NCBI RefSeq assembly: GCF_042186555.1
Contig: NC_133336.1
Span: 193,809,437-193,873,436 of the forward strand
Reading direction: 5' to 3'
Source of the DNA: Aquarana catesbeiana
Taxonomy: Eukaryota > Chordata > Amphibia > Anura > Ranidae
Length of the DNA: 64,000 bases
Shown: positions 34,313 through 46,859 of the stretch, one piece after another
Layout: the number at the start of each line of letters is the position of its first letter
Numbering within the stretch: the stretch's first letter is position 1
Program-made: the position numbers and the translations under genes
The notes under the pieces: model-generated
Databases searched by the model: none
What the model was told of the DNA's origin: nothing
What the model saw: only the letters and a program-made list of their open reading frames with translations

Positions 34313-34689
34313 TATCTGAAAATAGGTTGTAGATTTGCATTGGAGCCTGACCATCTCCCTAATAATATATCTTTATTTTTTAGAGAGATGGTCAGTTTTC
34401 ACGAGTGATTTGACGGTCAACCCAAGTCATGGTGTTGCAGTAGCTGCTGGTGCTGTTGGAAATTCTCTGGGCAGATAGTCGCTGACTATTCAGTTCTCTA
34501 TTTAGGAAAGGTAGTGACACTTTGTGTTCTTCTGTTCCTTAGCCAAAACAGGGGGAATGATAGAGGTTATGACAGCAAGCAAACCCAAATTCAGGCTGGT
34601 TTCTCACTCTAGCTCTAGGTCATCTGTCCTCTAAGCTTGGATAATTGGAAAGTTAAAAGGAATGTTTTGCACACCTTATATTACAAAAT

Positions 34690-35912
34690 ACACTCACTGG
34701 ACACTTTATTGGGTACACCTGTTCAATTGCTTGGTAACACAAATGGTTAATCAGCCAATCACAAGGCAGCAACTCAATGCATTTAGGCATCTAGACGTGG
34801 TGAAGATGACTTGCAGAAGTTCAAACCGAGCATCAAAATGGGGAAAAAGAAATGGGATTTAAGTGACTTTGAACGTGGCATGGTTGTTGGTGCCAGGCGG
34901 GCTGGTCTGAGTATTTCAAAAACTGCTGATCTACTGGGATTTTCACACACAACCATCTCTCGGGATTACAGAGAATGGTCAGAAAAAGAGAAAATGTCCA
35001 GTGAGCTGCAGTTGTGTGGAGGAAAATGCCTTGTTGAGGTCAGAGGAGAATGGTCAGACTGGTTCCAGATAATTGAAAGGGAACAGTAACTCAAATAACC
35101 CCTCGTTACATCCAAGGTATGCAGAATACCATCTTTGAATGCACAACACATCGAACCTTGAAGCAGATGGGCTACAGCCGCAGAAGACCACACCGGGTGC
35201 CACTCCTGTCAGCTAAGAACGGGAAACTGAGGCTACAATTCTCACAGGATCACCAAAATTGGACAATAGAAGATTGGATAAAACGTTACCTGGTCTGATG
35301 AGTCTCAATTTTAGCTGCAACATTCAGATGGTAGGGTTGGAATTTGGTGTAAACAACATGAAATCATGGATCCATCCTGCCTTGTATCAATGGTTCAGGC
35401 TGGTGGTGGTAGTGTAATGGTGTGGGGGATATTTTCTTGGCACCCTTTCGGGCCCCTTAGTACCAATTGAGCATCGTTTAAACAGCACAACCCACCTGAG
35501 TATTGTTGCTGACCATGTCCATCTCTTTATGACCACAGTGTACCCATCTTCTGATGGATACTTCCAGCAGAATAATACACCATGTCACAAAGCTCAAATC
35601 ATCCCACTACTGGTTTCTTGACCATGACAATGAGGTCACTGTACTCCAATGGCCTCCACAGTCACCAGATCTCATCAAATAAAGCACCTTTGGGATGTGG
35701 TGGAAAGGGAAATTCACATCATGGATGTGCAGCCAACAAATCAGCAGCAACTGTGTGATGCTATCATGTCACTATGAACCAAAATCTCTGAGGAATGTTT
35801 CCAACACCTTGTTGAATCTATGCCATGAAGGATTAAGGCAGTTCTGAAAACAAAAGGGGGTTAAACCCGGTACTAGCAAGGTGTACCTAATAAAGTGGTC
35901 GGTGAGTGTATA
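34690..35912 (+). mobile_element. Tc1-like transposon relic, opposite orientation to 9331-10410
   Basis: Termini cactcactggacactttatt and aataaagtggtcggtgagtg are inverted, with TA flanks. The + strand N-terminal region (34811-35089) reads KWDLSDFERGMVVGARRAG, SISKTADLLGFSHTTISRD, the paired-like helix-turn-helix. DDE sequence downstream is scattered over several frames. Dead copy. Confidence 0.8.
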
Positions 35913-36444
35913 TACAGTAAAGGAAATTGAAGGCGGTGCGTAACTGTACAAAAGGGGAGGAGGGAGCAACCCACTCCCCCATATAACATAGTTTTAACAT
36001 GGTAAATAAGCATACCACGATAATTCTGATGGAAATTATATATTATATATACTGCATATACATATAATGTGCAAATGTTTTAGGCAGGTGTGAAAAAAAT
36101 GCTGTAAATGAAGAACGTTTTCAGAAATAGAAGTGTTGACAGTTTATTTTTTTTCAACGGACAAAATTAGGTTAAAAAAAAAAAAAAAGGAAGTGAACAG
36201 AAGAGAAAATGTCACATTTACTCCTAACGCCGGTGGTCAGACACTATAGCTGGCTTCTGAGTTCTTCACCTATAGCAGCCCCCATTCCCATAAGGCAAGC
36301 AGGCCTACCGGTACTGGGTTGCCCCCAGGAGTTATATACATAGCTATAGTGCCTGGCTACCACGCCAGGGCATGCACAAACTGGGCAAAGCAAATGGGCA
36401 CTTGCGGTTGGCAAACAGGCAAGGTTCAGGATAGTCAGGGCCAA
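35913..36444. other. Unassigned, with an A-run
   Basis: AT-rich sequence, an A-run near 36175-36187 and a GC-richer part (36230-36430) that ends in the target duplication of the next element. No supported gene. Confidence 0.3.
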
Positions 36445-37525
36445 CTATAGGAAAAGAGTAAATATCGCGCTCAAATAATTAGAAAATGAAAATAAAAAAC
36501 TAAAAAAATAAATTATGTAAAGCAGCAGCTACCATATGAAACACAAAACATATGCACAATAATTAGGTAAAAAACAGCTGCGCTAAAGAGTGATCTGAGT
36601 GAAAATATACCACACACATTTAACAATTAAATAATGATGATAATAAAGTGCACAAAAATTATGAGAAAAAATGGCAAGAAAGTCCAAACAATATATGATG
36701 TGCTGAATTCAAGGTACAAAAGTGCAATCTTCCATCACCATTGATAGAACACCAAAGCAAATGCGCGCTTACCAGAGGCAAGCAAAAGAAAGCTTGCGGC
36801 TTAAACCCAGCCAGGGCCTTTCTAGGAAGTGTCAGGCAACAGACTCCCAGGGAACACTGATCCAGGATCGGTATGCAATCAATAGGAGGAAGGAGCCCTC
36901 CAGTGCCGTAACATCAGGGCATGGAAGAAAAAATAATCCCCATAGTGTGATACCGTAAAAAGATTTATTAAAATAAGAAGAGTAACACTTACAAAATAGG
37001 TAAAATTTCAAGCAGAGAATGGCCGGCCTGCGAGCACCCGTAACTCTCCGGAGACAGCAACACAATACATCAGCAAGTCCTCCCGCCCGACGCGCGTTTC
37101 GTCATAAATATAACATGCAAGATATTAAAAGTGCAAAATATCACAACAATTTAAAGTGCCTCAGGACCGGCACTAAGTCTTTCCAGCAGTTTGTTTTAGG
37201 GTTCTTCTAAGCGGCTTCGTTCCCTGAGTTCGGTGTGCGTTCCAAGCCTCAATCTGGTATAGGTTCCTGGTGAAAAGTTTCTGCTGTATGAGGAGCCTGA
37301 GTTGACTTGTCAGTAAGCGCGCATTTGCTTTGGTGTTCTATCACTGGTGATGGAAGATTGCACTTTTGTACCTTGAATTCAGCACATCATATATTGTTTG
37401 GACTTTCTTGCCATTTTTTCTCTTTCATAATTTGTGTGCACTTTATTATCATCATTATTTAATTGTTAAATGTGTGTGGTATATTTTCACTCAGATCACT
37501 CTTTAGCGCAGCTGTTTTTTACCTA
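36445..37525. mobile_element. Inverted PLE pseudo-LTR pair with 12-bp target duplication
   Basis: Flanked by agtcagggccaa (36433-36444) and agtcagggtcaa (37526-37537), one mismatch. Arms of about 210 bp are inverted: 36565-36775 against 37312-37525. Between them, at 37086-37101 on the - strand, is GAAACGCGCGTC, the 3' half of a hammerhead motif; its CTGANGA half is missing. Confidence 0.65.
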
Positions 37526-37563
37526 AGTCAGGGTCAATGTCCAAAGTCAAAAGGCAGGGAGAG

Positions 37564-38338
37564 TTAACCTCCCTGGCGGTATTCCCGAGTGTGGCTCGGG
37601 GTTAAAATTCAGTACCATTAGCGGTAACCCCAAGCCACACTCGGGATCGCATTGCAGGATCCTGGGGCGGCGTTACTTACCTTGTCCCCGGGATCCTGCG
37701 ATGTCCCCTGCAGTGTCCGAGGGCTCCGTCCTCCTCCGAAGCCTCTCCGTGCCAGGCTCCGTTCCCTGCGAGCGGCGCGACGCACGGGGGCGGAGCCTGG
37801 CGGCAAATTCAAAAAAATGTCAAAATCATAACACATACAGTACTGTAATCTTACAGATTACAGTACTGTATGAAATGATTTCACATCCCTTTTGTCCCCA
37901 GTGCTCTGGCCCATGCCCTGCATGCAGTTTTACATGATATACACTGTTCTTTCTGCCTGGAAACTGGAGATTGTCCATAGCAACCAAAAAGTGTCCCTTT
38001 ACGTCAAAAGTGGCTTTAGACCAGCTAGAAAACAGCGATAGTAAATTAGAACACTTGCAGAATTGAGCGATAGTGAATTGTGGGGAAATGTATTTTATTA
38101 CTATTTTTTAAAATTTTTTTTAATTATTTATTTTTATTTATTATATTATAATTTATGTTTTTGTGTTTCAAACTTTATCATACCTGGGATATCTACTAGA
38201 CTCTGGTTTGGACAGATTTAAGTGTGTTATTGTTAAGATTTACAGACCTACAATATAAAACGCCAAATTTCCATGCAAAATAATTGTACCGCTTTCAGCA
38301 CCTAAAATCCGAAATAATCATACCGCCAGGGAGGTTAA
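37564..38338. mobile_element. TTAA-flanked non-autonomous element with 19-bp terminal inverted repeats
   Basis: Starts TTAACCTCCCTGGCGGTAT and ends with its inverse ATACCGCCAGGGAGGTTAA. The TTAA tips would be the target duplication of a piggyBac-type transposase (family knowledge). Next to the left tip a strong hairpin is formed by cccgagtgtggctcggggtt and aaccccaagccacactcggg. No ORF. Confidence 0.8.
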
Positions 38339-39339
38339 GAGAATAGTTGATATCCGATCCAAAGTCGTCAAACGGGGTAATCCAATCAAGTAGAGAACAG
38401 CAGGCAAACAGTTAGCTTGATCACTTTATCACAAGCATGGGACTGCAGGCTTGGCTGGCTTATATCAGATTTTGTCTCCACCCAGAGTCTGCCCACATCA
38501 ATCACCTTGCAGGTGGACAGACAAGGAGAATGCCACAACTAAAACCAGGATGCTGGAATGAGGAGCAGGAGCACTAGACACTCCTGACATAAATCCAAAT
38601 CAAATCAATATTTGGTGTCACCACCCTTTGCCTGCAAAACAGCATTGATTCTTCTAGGTACACCTGCACATCATTTTTGAAGGAACTTGGCAGGTAGGCT
38701 GTTCCAAAGATCTTGAACAATTAACCACAGATTAGACATTTCCTTTCATTATGAATTGAAATTCAGACGGAAATTTCGTTTTTTGAAGATTCGGATATAC
38801 AGTATCCTCCGAATCTCCAAATCACAATAGTTATGAATTTTGATCAATCCAAAATAAATGATAATGAAAACAACAGATTCATTTATATTCATTTGTTTCA
38901 TTCGGATGACATGATGCAATAGTTTGGGCATTTTGCCAATGTTTGAAACATCCAAAATAATGTAACAACAATGATACAAATTGGGTTGAATCCTTATGTT
39001 TTATATTGGATAAAATATAGTCGGTAGTCTTTGACTTTTGGATAACCATAACTTACTTAAAGTGCCTTGAATAAGTATTCATACCCCTTGAAATTTTCCC
39101 CATTTTGTCATGTTACAACCAAAAACATAAATGTATTTTATTGGGATTTTATGTGATAGACCAAAACAAAGTGCCACATAATTGTGAAGTGGAAGGAAAA
39201 TGATAAATGTTTTTCAAAAATGTTTACAAATAAATATGTGAAAAGTGAGGTGTGCATTTGTATTCAGCCCCCTTTTTCTCTGATACCCCTAACTAAAATC
39301 TAGTGGAACCAATTGCCTTCAGAAGTTACCTAATTAGTA

Positions 39340-39955
39340 AATAGAAAAGAAAAGAGAGTTTAGTACAGTCGATGTAGTGAGCATAAAACCATGGCATAAA
39401 ATGCGTATGCAAAGGTAAATGCATATTGAAGACAATATTTATTAAATTACTCGATAATTAATGACCATGTTGGAACATGATTAAAATAATTAATCGCAAC
39501 AGTTATTACAACAATGATACAATGTACAATAACATCAAAAGCAGAACATTAATGTACCTGATAAAAAAAACAGAAGGATTGCAGCACAATGAGCTCTACG
39601 CGTTTCGTGAAACAGCATGTCCTCAGGAGCAGTCGTAATCCATCTATAAAATGGCTCCCATTGTCAGCACACGGCGCTGACAACCAAAGTTCTCCCCAAG
39701 TATGTCCACCACGGGAACTGAGGGGGCCATGCCAGTGCACAACAAGTTGCAATGTGAGGACCTCAGAGAAAGCACAAATATCCATATGGGAGTCACTGGT
39801 GGCTCAATTAGCCATCCAAAAGGTATTACTGCACAGCAGCAAGTCCTTCTTGGAAGCATATCTCCTCACCGGACTTGTCACCACTTCACCGGCATCAACC
39901 AAATAATCAGTCTCTGATTATTTGGTTGATGCCGGTGAAGTAGTGAAAAAAAAAT
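39340..39955 (-). mobile_element. PLE pseudo-LTR fragment with hammerhead-like motif and terminal hairpin
   Basis: Carries the motif at 39597-39626 and, at 39871-39948, a perfect hairpin in which 'cttcaccggcatcaaccaaa' and its inverse flank 'taatcagtctctgatta'. Non-coding. Confidence 0.55.
39597..39626 (-). ncRNA. Hammerhead-like motif with GTA cleavage triplet
   Basis: On the - strand: CTGAGGA (39626-39620), a weakly paired stem II, GAAA (39606-39603), CGCG, then TA. Stem I pairs gctc with gagc across the motif. The core is intact (N7 = G is allowed); stem II is degraded, so activity is uncertain. Confidence 0.55.
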
Positions 39956-42055
39956 GGGCTGCTCACTTTAAAATGCCCGGGCCTATTTTTCATCCCAGTC
40001 CAGGCCTGCTTAAAATCCTTCTTCTGTCTCTTCGAGTAATCCCAGACAGACTCCATGATGGTGAGATCATGGCTCTGTGGGGGTCAAACTATCACTTCCA
40101 GGACCCCTTGTTCTTCTTTACACTGAAGATAGCTCTTAATGACATTGGCTGAATGTTTGGAGTTGCTGTCCTGCTGCAGATAAAATTTGGGGCCAATCAC
40201 ATGCCTCCCTGGTGGTATGGCGTGATGGATAAGTATCTGCCTGTATTTCTCAGCATTGAGGGGACCACTGATCCTAACCAAATCCCTAACGCCAGAAATG
40301 CAGCCCCAAACTTGCAAGGATCTCCACCATGCTTCACAGTTGCCTGCAGACACTCATTATGGTACCGCTCTCCAGTCCTTCCACAAATAAACTCCCAAAT
40401 ATTTGACATTTTGACTCCTCAGTCCAGAGCTACTGCTGCCATTTTCTGCACTCCAGTTCCTATGATTTTGTGCATAGTTGAGTCATTTAGCCTTGTTTCC
40501 AAGTCCTATGCATTAAAACATAGGAACAGGGGTGCAGAATAATGTATTTGCTTTGCTTCATAATTTACTATGGATTTCTAAGAATTCTAATGCCCTGTAC
40601 ACACGGTCGGACTTTCCAATGGAATATGTGCGATCAGAGCTTGTTGTTCAGAAGCCTCAGCTGGGGGGGAAGGAAGCCTTGAAGGAAGATTGGATTGATG
40701 GCCTGGGTTCTCGCTGGTCTGCCAGAAAATGCACTCTGTCATAGTACCACAGCCTGGGGACATAAATGTCATCTGCTGCAGCCGCTGATCTTTGGAAATC
40801 CTGGACCTTCTTGCGCTCCCTTAGATAAGTGCTCCTCATGCCACCAATTAGGGCCTTCAAATATCACCGGCTTCACAAATTCCAGCAATTGATCCAGCGC
40901 TGCCTTCCTCTTTGTTTTATTGTTATAATAGGGGTGGTTTACCTGCCACAGACAGGGCAGCTCCCTGAACATATCAATGAATATTGGCAAAAAATGATCA
41001 TTAGATAAACAATACTTCCGCACCAGTGGTAGCAATAGTGTGAGCTTACAAATATGGAAAAATAATAGTTGAAAAAATTGATAAATTAAAAATTACCATA
41101 CATAGAGGATCAGTAATCATACTGACCCAAAGAAGTGTATCACCCGTGGATGATCAATGGATAACCAAAAAACCAAAAAACCAAAAAAAACACAAGTGCA
41201 AGCTGCTCCCCTTAATTTGAATGAGAACAATCAAATAAGGAATGGTAAACAATAGGGGGCGCTAGAGACCTAAAAACACATGAAACTGCCACTAGAAACA
41301 CACACAATCCACATCAAACGCAGTGAGCTATATAATAATGATTGTGCTAAAACGAAAATTTACCAAATACATATTAGATGATAGAAATAAAAATACAAAA
41401 TATAAATATATAATATAAAATAAAATTTAAAGTATAGAGTGATAATATGATCAAAATGTTCTTAGTGCAAGTGTAATTGATATATTCGTGATGGTCGATT
41501 GTCCCAATCCATTGAAGAGATCAGAGCAAAGAATTGGTTGAAAAACAACACCAAAGCAGACACATAAATCTTCAAAGATGCAACAAATCTTGCGATGATA
41601 TAAAGGTTCCGTCACCAAAGAAGAAAAAATCACCTAAGGATAATAGATATCTGCTTACCAGATACCAATGACTCCTTTAACTAAAAAGAGAGTCATTAGC
41701 GCTTGTACAGGATTGTGCCTGTTCACATGAAGGCTGGAAGGCTGGGTGGTGCTTTAGGCATAGATCCCTCCTGTTCCATTCATTCAGGATAGGAAATATG
41801 AGAAACAAAAGGGAATCTCCATAGTGTAAAACCGTTTAATATATAAAAAAGAAGAACAATAAAATAGCCAAATGGCCTCTTACATTGATCGGTGCCTACC
41901 CGCCACTGGGACTGCTTGCATGTCAGGGTGAATGGTGTCCAAGACTCTTCGCATCACATCGCACATGCGGCGTGCGTTCCACCCCGTGCGTCTAGCTAAC
42001 CAGATGATCCGGAAGTTGGTAGGACGAATCTGGACATGTGACCACGTACCGCTCC

Positions 42056-42085
42056 GACGTACGTTTCGTTTGTGAACGTCTTCAG
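42056..42085 (-). ncRNA. Hammerhead ribozyme, type I, best-formed copy
   Basis: On the - strand: CTGAAGA (42085-42079), stem II CGTT/AACG with a caca loop, GAAA (42067-42064), a six-base palindrome CGTACG as stem III (42063-42058), then TC with cleavage expected after 42056. Stem I can pair tcc with gga, and gtac with gtac further out. All invariant bases are present. It lies downstream of the PLE nuclease gene on the same strand, as in other PLEs. Confidence 0.8.
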
Positions 42086-42722
42086 GGAAGCGTACATTGG
42101 TCACTAGGATACCGGTTTATATGGGGAATAAGGGTGGGTAAACTGGCTTGGTACGAATACTCCGCCTCCTTACCAATAAAGTTTATTTGCTGAGCATTAT
42201 GCACGGACTGGCCAGGGGATGATGGCTCCCTCTGGTGGCTAGATGTCTTAATGCTCCGAATAATTAAATTAGAGAGAGAATTTGATAATTATTAAAGAAC
42301 ACATCAATAGAGTAGTGCTCCCCCTATCTGTCAATTGATGGACTGGCAGAAGTGATTGAAGATGGTAAATTTATGAAAATATAGCTGCATAGGTGACCTC
42401 ATTGCAGCTAGTGGTATTTTGTCATAATTGGTTGGGGAGGACTAAAATTAATCCCGTCATTCTAAGCAGTCTCAGTCTCGGTTTCACAATGATTGATATG
42501 TGATAAGCACATCTCATCACTCTCCATTGAAACCACAATATATATTATACCTTGGAAATCTTACCACCAAACTAAATTATAATTAAAATAAAATACAATA
42601 AAATTGTAACCACATAAAACGCATATTAATTGAATTATATTAGAGTGCCTCAAGTATGAACCTTTAATTACAGCATATCTAGTGATATCAAAGTTCATAA
42701 ATGCATACTGGTAAAATTGTGA

Positions 42723-43343
42723 TTAATCGTTTGTTAAAAAACAATTGAGGTCTATGTCTATGTTCATCCCATACGGTTGCATACTCTGTAGCTTATAAAG
42801 CCAATATGTTTCATTTCTAGACACTGTCCTTTTCATATGAGTACCCCTCCAGTCCCTTACTACTTTGTCAATCCCATAAAACGTACATAGTGATGGGTCA
42901 CTGTTATGGTACATTTTGAAATGTCTAGAGACACTATGGTTGGGATAACCATTTTTTATATTAGCGAGATGTTCACTGATTCTTACTTTAAGTTGACGTG
43001 TGGTTCTGCCCACGTACTGTAAGGAACATGGACATTCCAATACATACGTCACGTGGTCAGAATCACACGTAATTAATGGTTTGATATTAAATTGTTGCTG
43101 GGTAACCACAGAATTAAATTGGGATTTCTTTTTCTTAGAACCCGGTTTCCTTGTTATTTTGCACGCATTGCACCTAGTGCAATAGAAAAAACCTGATCCA
43201 TCCAAAAACGTAGATGGTTTCTTTGGTGGGTCCGGTAATGTCCAGATTCGTCCTACCAACTTCCGGATCATCTGGTTAGCTAGACGCACGGGGTGGAACG
43301 CACGCCGCATGTGCGATGTGATGCGAAGGGTCTTGGACACCAT
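42723..43343 (-). pseudogene. PLE GIY-YIG endonuclease C-terminus, 5'-truncated
   Basis: The - strand frame has a cysteine cluster FYCTRCNACKIT, then CDSDHVTYVLECPC leading into LQYVGRTTRQLKVRISEH (GIY-YIG core with the conserved arginine), and ends in a natural-looking stop after LNCFLTND. The first 40 residues are encoded inside the right inverted arm. The upstream RT is gone. It is about as diverged from the element at 5105-6045 as separate PLE lineages would be (different cysteine spacing, different tail). Confidence 0.85.
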
Positions 43344-44320
43344 TCACCCTGACATGCAAGCAGTCCCAGTGCCGGGTAGGCACCGATCAATGTAAGAGGC
43401 CATTTGGCTATTTTATTGTTCTTCTTTTTTATATATTAAACGGTTTTACACTATGGAGATTCCCTTTTGTTTCTCATATTTCCTATCCTGAATGAATGGA
43501 ACAGGAGGGATCTATGCCTAAAGCACCACCCAGCCTTCCAGCCTTCATGTGAACAGGCACAATCCTGTACAAGCGCTAATGACTCTCTTTTTAGTTAAAG
43601 GAGTCATTGGTATCTGGTAAGCAGATATCTATTATCCTTAGGTGATTTTTTCTTCTTTGGTGACGGAACCTTTATATCATCGCAAGATTTGTTGCATCTT
43701 TGAAGATTTATGTGTCTGCTTTGGTGTTGTTTTTCAACCAATTCTTTGCTCTGATCTCTTCAATGGATTGGGACAATCAACCATCACGAATATATCAATT
43801 ACACTTGCACTAAGAACTTTTTGATCATATTATCACTCTATACTTTAAATTTTATTTTTATATTATATATTTATATTTTGTATTTTTATTTCTATCATCT
43901 AATATGTATTTGGTAAATTTTCGTTTTAGCACAATCATTATTATATAGCTCACTGCGTTTGATGTGGATTGTGTGTGTTTCTAGTGGCAGTTTCATGTGT
44001 TTTTAGGTCTCTAGCGCCCCCTATTGTTTACCAAAAAATTATCATTGACTAGATCCATTTTCTCTGCAAGACACAACACAAGACAAACCCTAATATCAGG
44101 CTAACCTCTCCTAATCTTGTCCCAATATAGGCCTCAATCTTTAAGCAGTATAGGCCCAAGTTAAACTTGTACCTTCGTTATCATGATCGGCGCTTCCGAT
44201 ACTCCTTCCTCCGCTCACAGATCGTACATACACTGCACATGCGTGAAACTCCGCCCGCCCCTGACGTTCTTTCTAGTCTATTCCCTGCCCCTTCTCTTTC
44301 GGTGCAGTGGGGGAGAGCAC

Positions 44321-46799
44321 ATGGCAGAGACAGAGCAGGTGCGTGATAATAGCAGCAACGAGGAGGAGGAGCAAAGCCCGGAGCCAGAAACGTCACGATC
44401 CCGGAGGAGATTTAAGCCTCAAATATGGCCACAAATATGGCCTTTGTAGAGATGGTGGAGATGGTGGACATATTGAAAAGGGCCGACTATGATGGGAAGT
44501 ATGGACCTTACCCAAACCCAAATGTGAGAAAGGCCAAGATCATGGCTAAAGTTGTGAAGAGTCTGCAGAAGAATTTTGGGGTACGGCGATCCAAGGATCA
44601 ACTGAGGAAATGGTGGTTGGACCTCAAATTAAGGGAGCACGATCAGTATAGAAGGATCAGGAGAGTGCTGCAAAAAAGTAAGTAGTTGTCCTGTGTTCCT
44701 ATTCTTTCTTTTTATGATGTTCGTGCTGCTCCATGTGCTTTTCTTTACTGTTGTACATTTTAACCACTTCTGGACCGCCGCACGCCGATGTACGTCCAAA
44801 CTTTGCCGGTGGATATCATTGTTATGGCAGCAGCTAGCTGCCATAACCGCGGTGTCCCCGTTTTCGTGTGGCGGCTGGATTTCTGATAAAAGTGGTCCCT
44901 GCGGCGGATTCACCGCGAAATCACTTTTATCGGTAGCGGGAGAGGGGCCCCCCCTCCCGCCGTGATCCGGTGCCCTCAGCCGCTTACTGGAACCGTCGGT
45001 AGCGGCGGAGGCGATCGCGTCCATCTCCCTTCTGTGCCTGGAGACGAATGAGGTTAAGATGGCGCCCACTCATCTCCATGACACTGCTGGGTGGTCAAAA
45101 CGTCACTTCCGCCCACGCCTCTTAAAGGCATATTTTTTTCAATGTCATTTTTTTAAATGACTTTTTTTTATTGCATTTTAGTATAAATATGAGATCTGAG
45201 GTCTTTTTGACCCCAGATCTCATATTTAAGAGGACCTGTCATGCTTTTTTCTATTACAAGGGATGTTTACATTCCTTGTAAAAGGAATAAAAGTGACACA
45301 TTTTTTTTTTCTCAAAGAGTGTAAAAATAAATAAAAGAATGTAAAATAAATAATAAAAATAAAATTTTTTTTTTTTAAAAACCGCCCATCCCGACGAGCT
45401 CGCGTGCAGAAGCGAACACATATGCGAGTAGCGCCCGCATATGAAAACGGTGGTCAAACCACACATATGAGGTATCGCCGCGACCGGTAGAGCGAGAGCA
45501 ATAATTGTAGACCTCCTCTGTAACGCAAAACATGCAACCTGTAGAATTTTTTACACGTCGCCTATGGAGATTTTTAAGGGTAAAAGTTTGACGCCATTCC
45601 AAGAGCGGGCGCAATTTTGAAGCATGACATGTTGGTATCAATTTACTAGGAGTAACATTATATTTCACAATATAAAAAAAAAAAAATTGGGCTAACTTTA
45701 CTGTTGTCTTATTTTTTTATTCAAAAAAGTGAATTTTTTCCAAAAAAAGTGCGCTTATAAGACCGCTGCGCAAATACGGTGCAAAAAAAAGTATTGCAAG
45801 GACCGCCATTTTATTCTCTAGGGTGTTAGAAAAAAAAACAATATATACTGTTTGGGGGTTCTAAGTAATATTTTAGCAAAAAAAACATGTAAACATGAAA
45901 AAATCCAAAACGAGGCTGGTCCTTAAGTGGTTAAAATGGCAACTTTCATGTTCATGGGCACATTAATTGTTCGTAGGAAACATTGTTAGTTCGGCCACTA
46001 AAATACGATGTTTTGGCCAGATGCAGTTCAATACGGCCTACTTCTATTAATAAAAGTTTTTTGTCTAGATGGGTTTGTAACTAGAATGAAATGCTAACTA
46101 GATTCTGTGTAAGGAGAGGACACTCAGCAGCTGTTTACACATCTGGACACTGGAGCACTAGTGTGGGACACAAGAACACCCTTTTTATTAGGGGGCCCAC
46201 ACAGGTGCTCCAGTGTATACTATAGGGGTGTCTCCATCTGTGAAGCTTACACAAAACAGGTAAGTATTCAAGCTTTACAAAGGACAAAAAAATTTCTTCA
46301 GCTTGGAACTCTGACAAAACAGACAATTGTACCCCACTTCCAAGCAATGTTTCAAATTCCTATTTCTGCCTTCAAATATCTGTGTGCGAAGTATACATAT
46401 TTTTGTTCACATAGGGGAGAAAAGATTCGGAGGACACCCCTCATCAGAGGACACCAGGGACCCCCCACCTCAGGAAGAAGGGGAAATCCCCCAAACCCAA
46501 CCAGAAGAGGAGGAGGGAGACGTTGTAAAAATTGTCACCACAACAGGTGAGTGTCTGCGACCACAGCCTCAGGTAAGAGATGGATGCCTGCATATTTATA
46601 ATACTTGGTGTGTTTTTTTGTTTTTTTTGTAGGTGATCGGGATGTTGTGGAAGATGAATGTCATTTCACCAGTGAAAGTGCCCAGATCCTCATCGGGGAG
46701 ATAATGGGGTGTAATAGAGATTTAGAAAACCTAAAGCAAAACATCAATGATGTTCAAAACAAAATGAAGAACATCATTGATGTTTTAGGGAGAATCTAA
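44321..46799 (+). pseudogene. Harbinger Myb-like DNA-binding protein gene, three exons, frameshifted
   Basis: Exon 1 runs from ATG at 44321 to 44677 (donor gtaagt). It encodes an acidic start, MAETEQVRDN. After a frameshift near 44420 it gives KRADYDGKYGPYPNPNVRKA and SKDQLRKWWLDLKLREHDQY, a Myb/SANT-like trihelix. Exon 2 is 46415-46546 and exon 3 is 46633-46799 (acceptors ag; donor gtgagt). Phases agree, giving KREKR at the first junction and TTGDRD at the second. The C-terminus (LKQNINDVQNKMKNI) looks like a short coiled coil. A repeat of 1.2 kb sits in intron 1. Confidence 0.75.
44760..45934. repeat. 'ttaaccactt' repeat, copy 2, inserted in the Harbinger intron
   Basis: Tips ttaaccacttctgg and ccttaagtggttaa are inverse. 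The body is collinear with 19300-20040. It contains a hairpin of 'gacccc' type: aagacctcagatctc and inverse words (45195-45230). Non-coding; open frames here have stops soon after. Confidence 0.7.
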
Positions 46800-46859
46800 A
46801 ACACCAAGAAATCCCTAAATTTTCTTTTATTTTTTGTAACAAAAATTTTTTACGTACGT

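Larger units (their letters stand above)
38585..40520 (-). mobile_element. Tc1-like transposon relic split by other repeats
   Basis: The left piece (38590-38735) and right piece (39960-40520) read as one Tc1 family when joined; transposase fragments in the right piece, on the - strand, include SLQVWGCISG and PKFYLQQDSN. The intervening 1.2 kb holds a half MITE terminus (39059-39300) and a PLE pseudo-LTR (39340-39955). Catalytic blocks are in different frames, so it is inactive. Confidence 0.65.
41003..44031 (-). mobile_element. Penelope-like element with inverted pseudo-LTRs, inserted in the MADF gene
   Basis: Flanked by caaaaaatgatcatt (40988-41002) and caaaaaattatcatt (44032-44046), a 15-bp duplication with one mismatch. 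Arms 41244-42037 and 43232-44031 are inverted copies of about 795 bp. Between them are the GIY-YIG coding region (42723-43343, -) and a hammerhead (42056-42085, -). The 3' end lies at low coordinates. RT is missing: the coding sequence runs into the inverted right arm, so the element is 5'-truncated and snapped back. Confidence 0.85.
40640..44058 (-). pseudogene. Harbinger MADF-domain protein, split by the PLE
   Basis: The start codon lies at 44058-44056 in the short piece MDLVNDNFL, preceded by an acceptor-like cttgcag. The coding sequence resumes at 40988-41002 as SNDHFLPIFIDMFRELPCLW, then KRKAALDQLLEFVKPVI (MADF fold, DNA-binding and protein-contact domain). A frameshift near 40858 leads into LIGGMRSTYLRERKKVQ and DDIYVPRLWYYDR. 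The 15-bp duplicated sequence overlaps the two pieces, which proves the interruption. MADF or Myb-like partners help Harbinger transposases bind their ends (family knowledge). Confidence 0.75.

Noticed and set aside
34384..34520. Possible leader exon (acceptor-like ttttttag, ATG, some hydrophobic codons) for the FcR-like gene
   Set aside because: The frame after ATGGTGTTGCAG stops at once, and there is no donor in the right phase.
37086..37101. Complete hammerhead at GAAACGCGCGTC
   Set aside because: No CTGANGA box is found upstream at a usable distance; only the 3' half remains.
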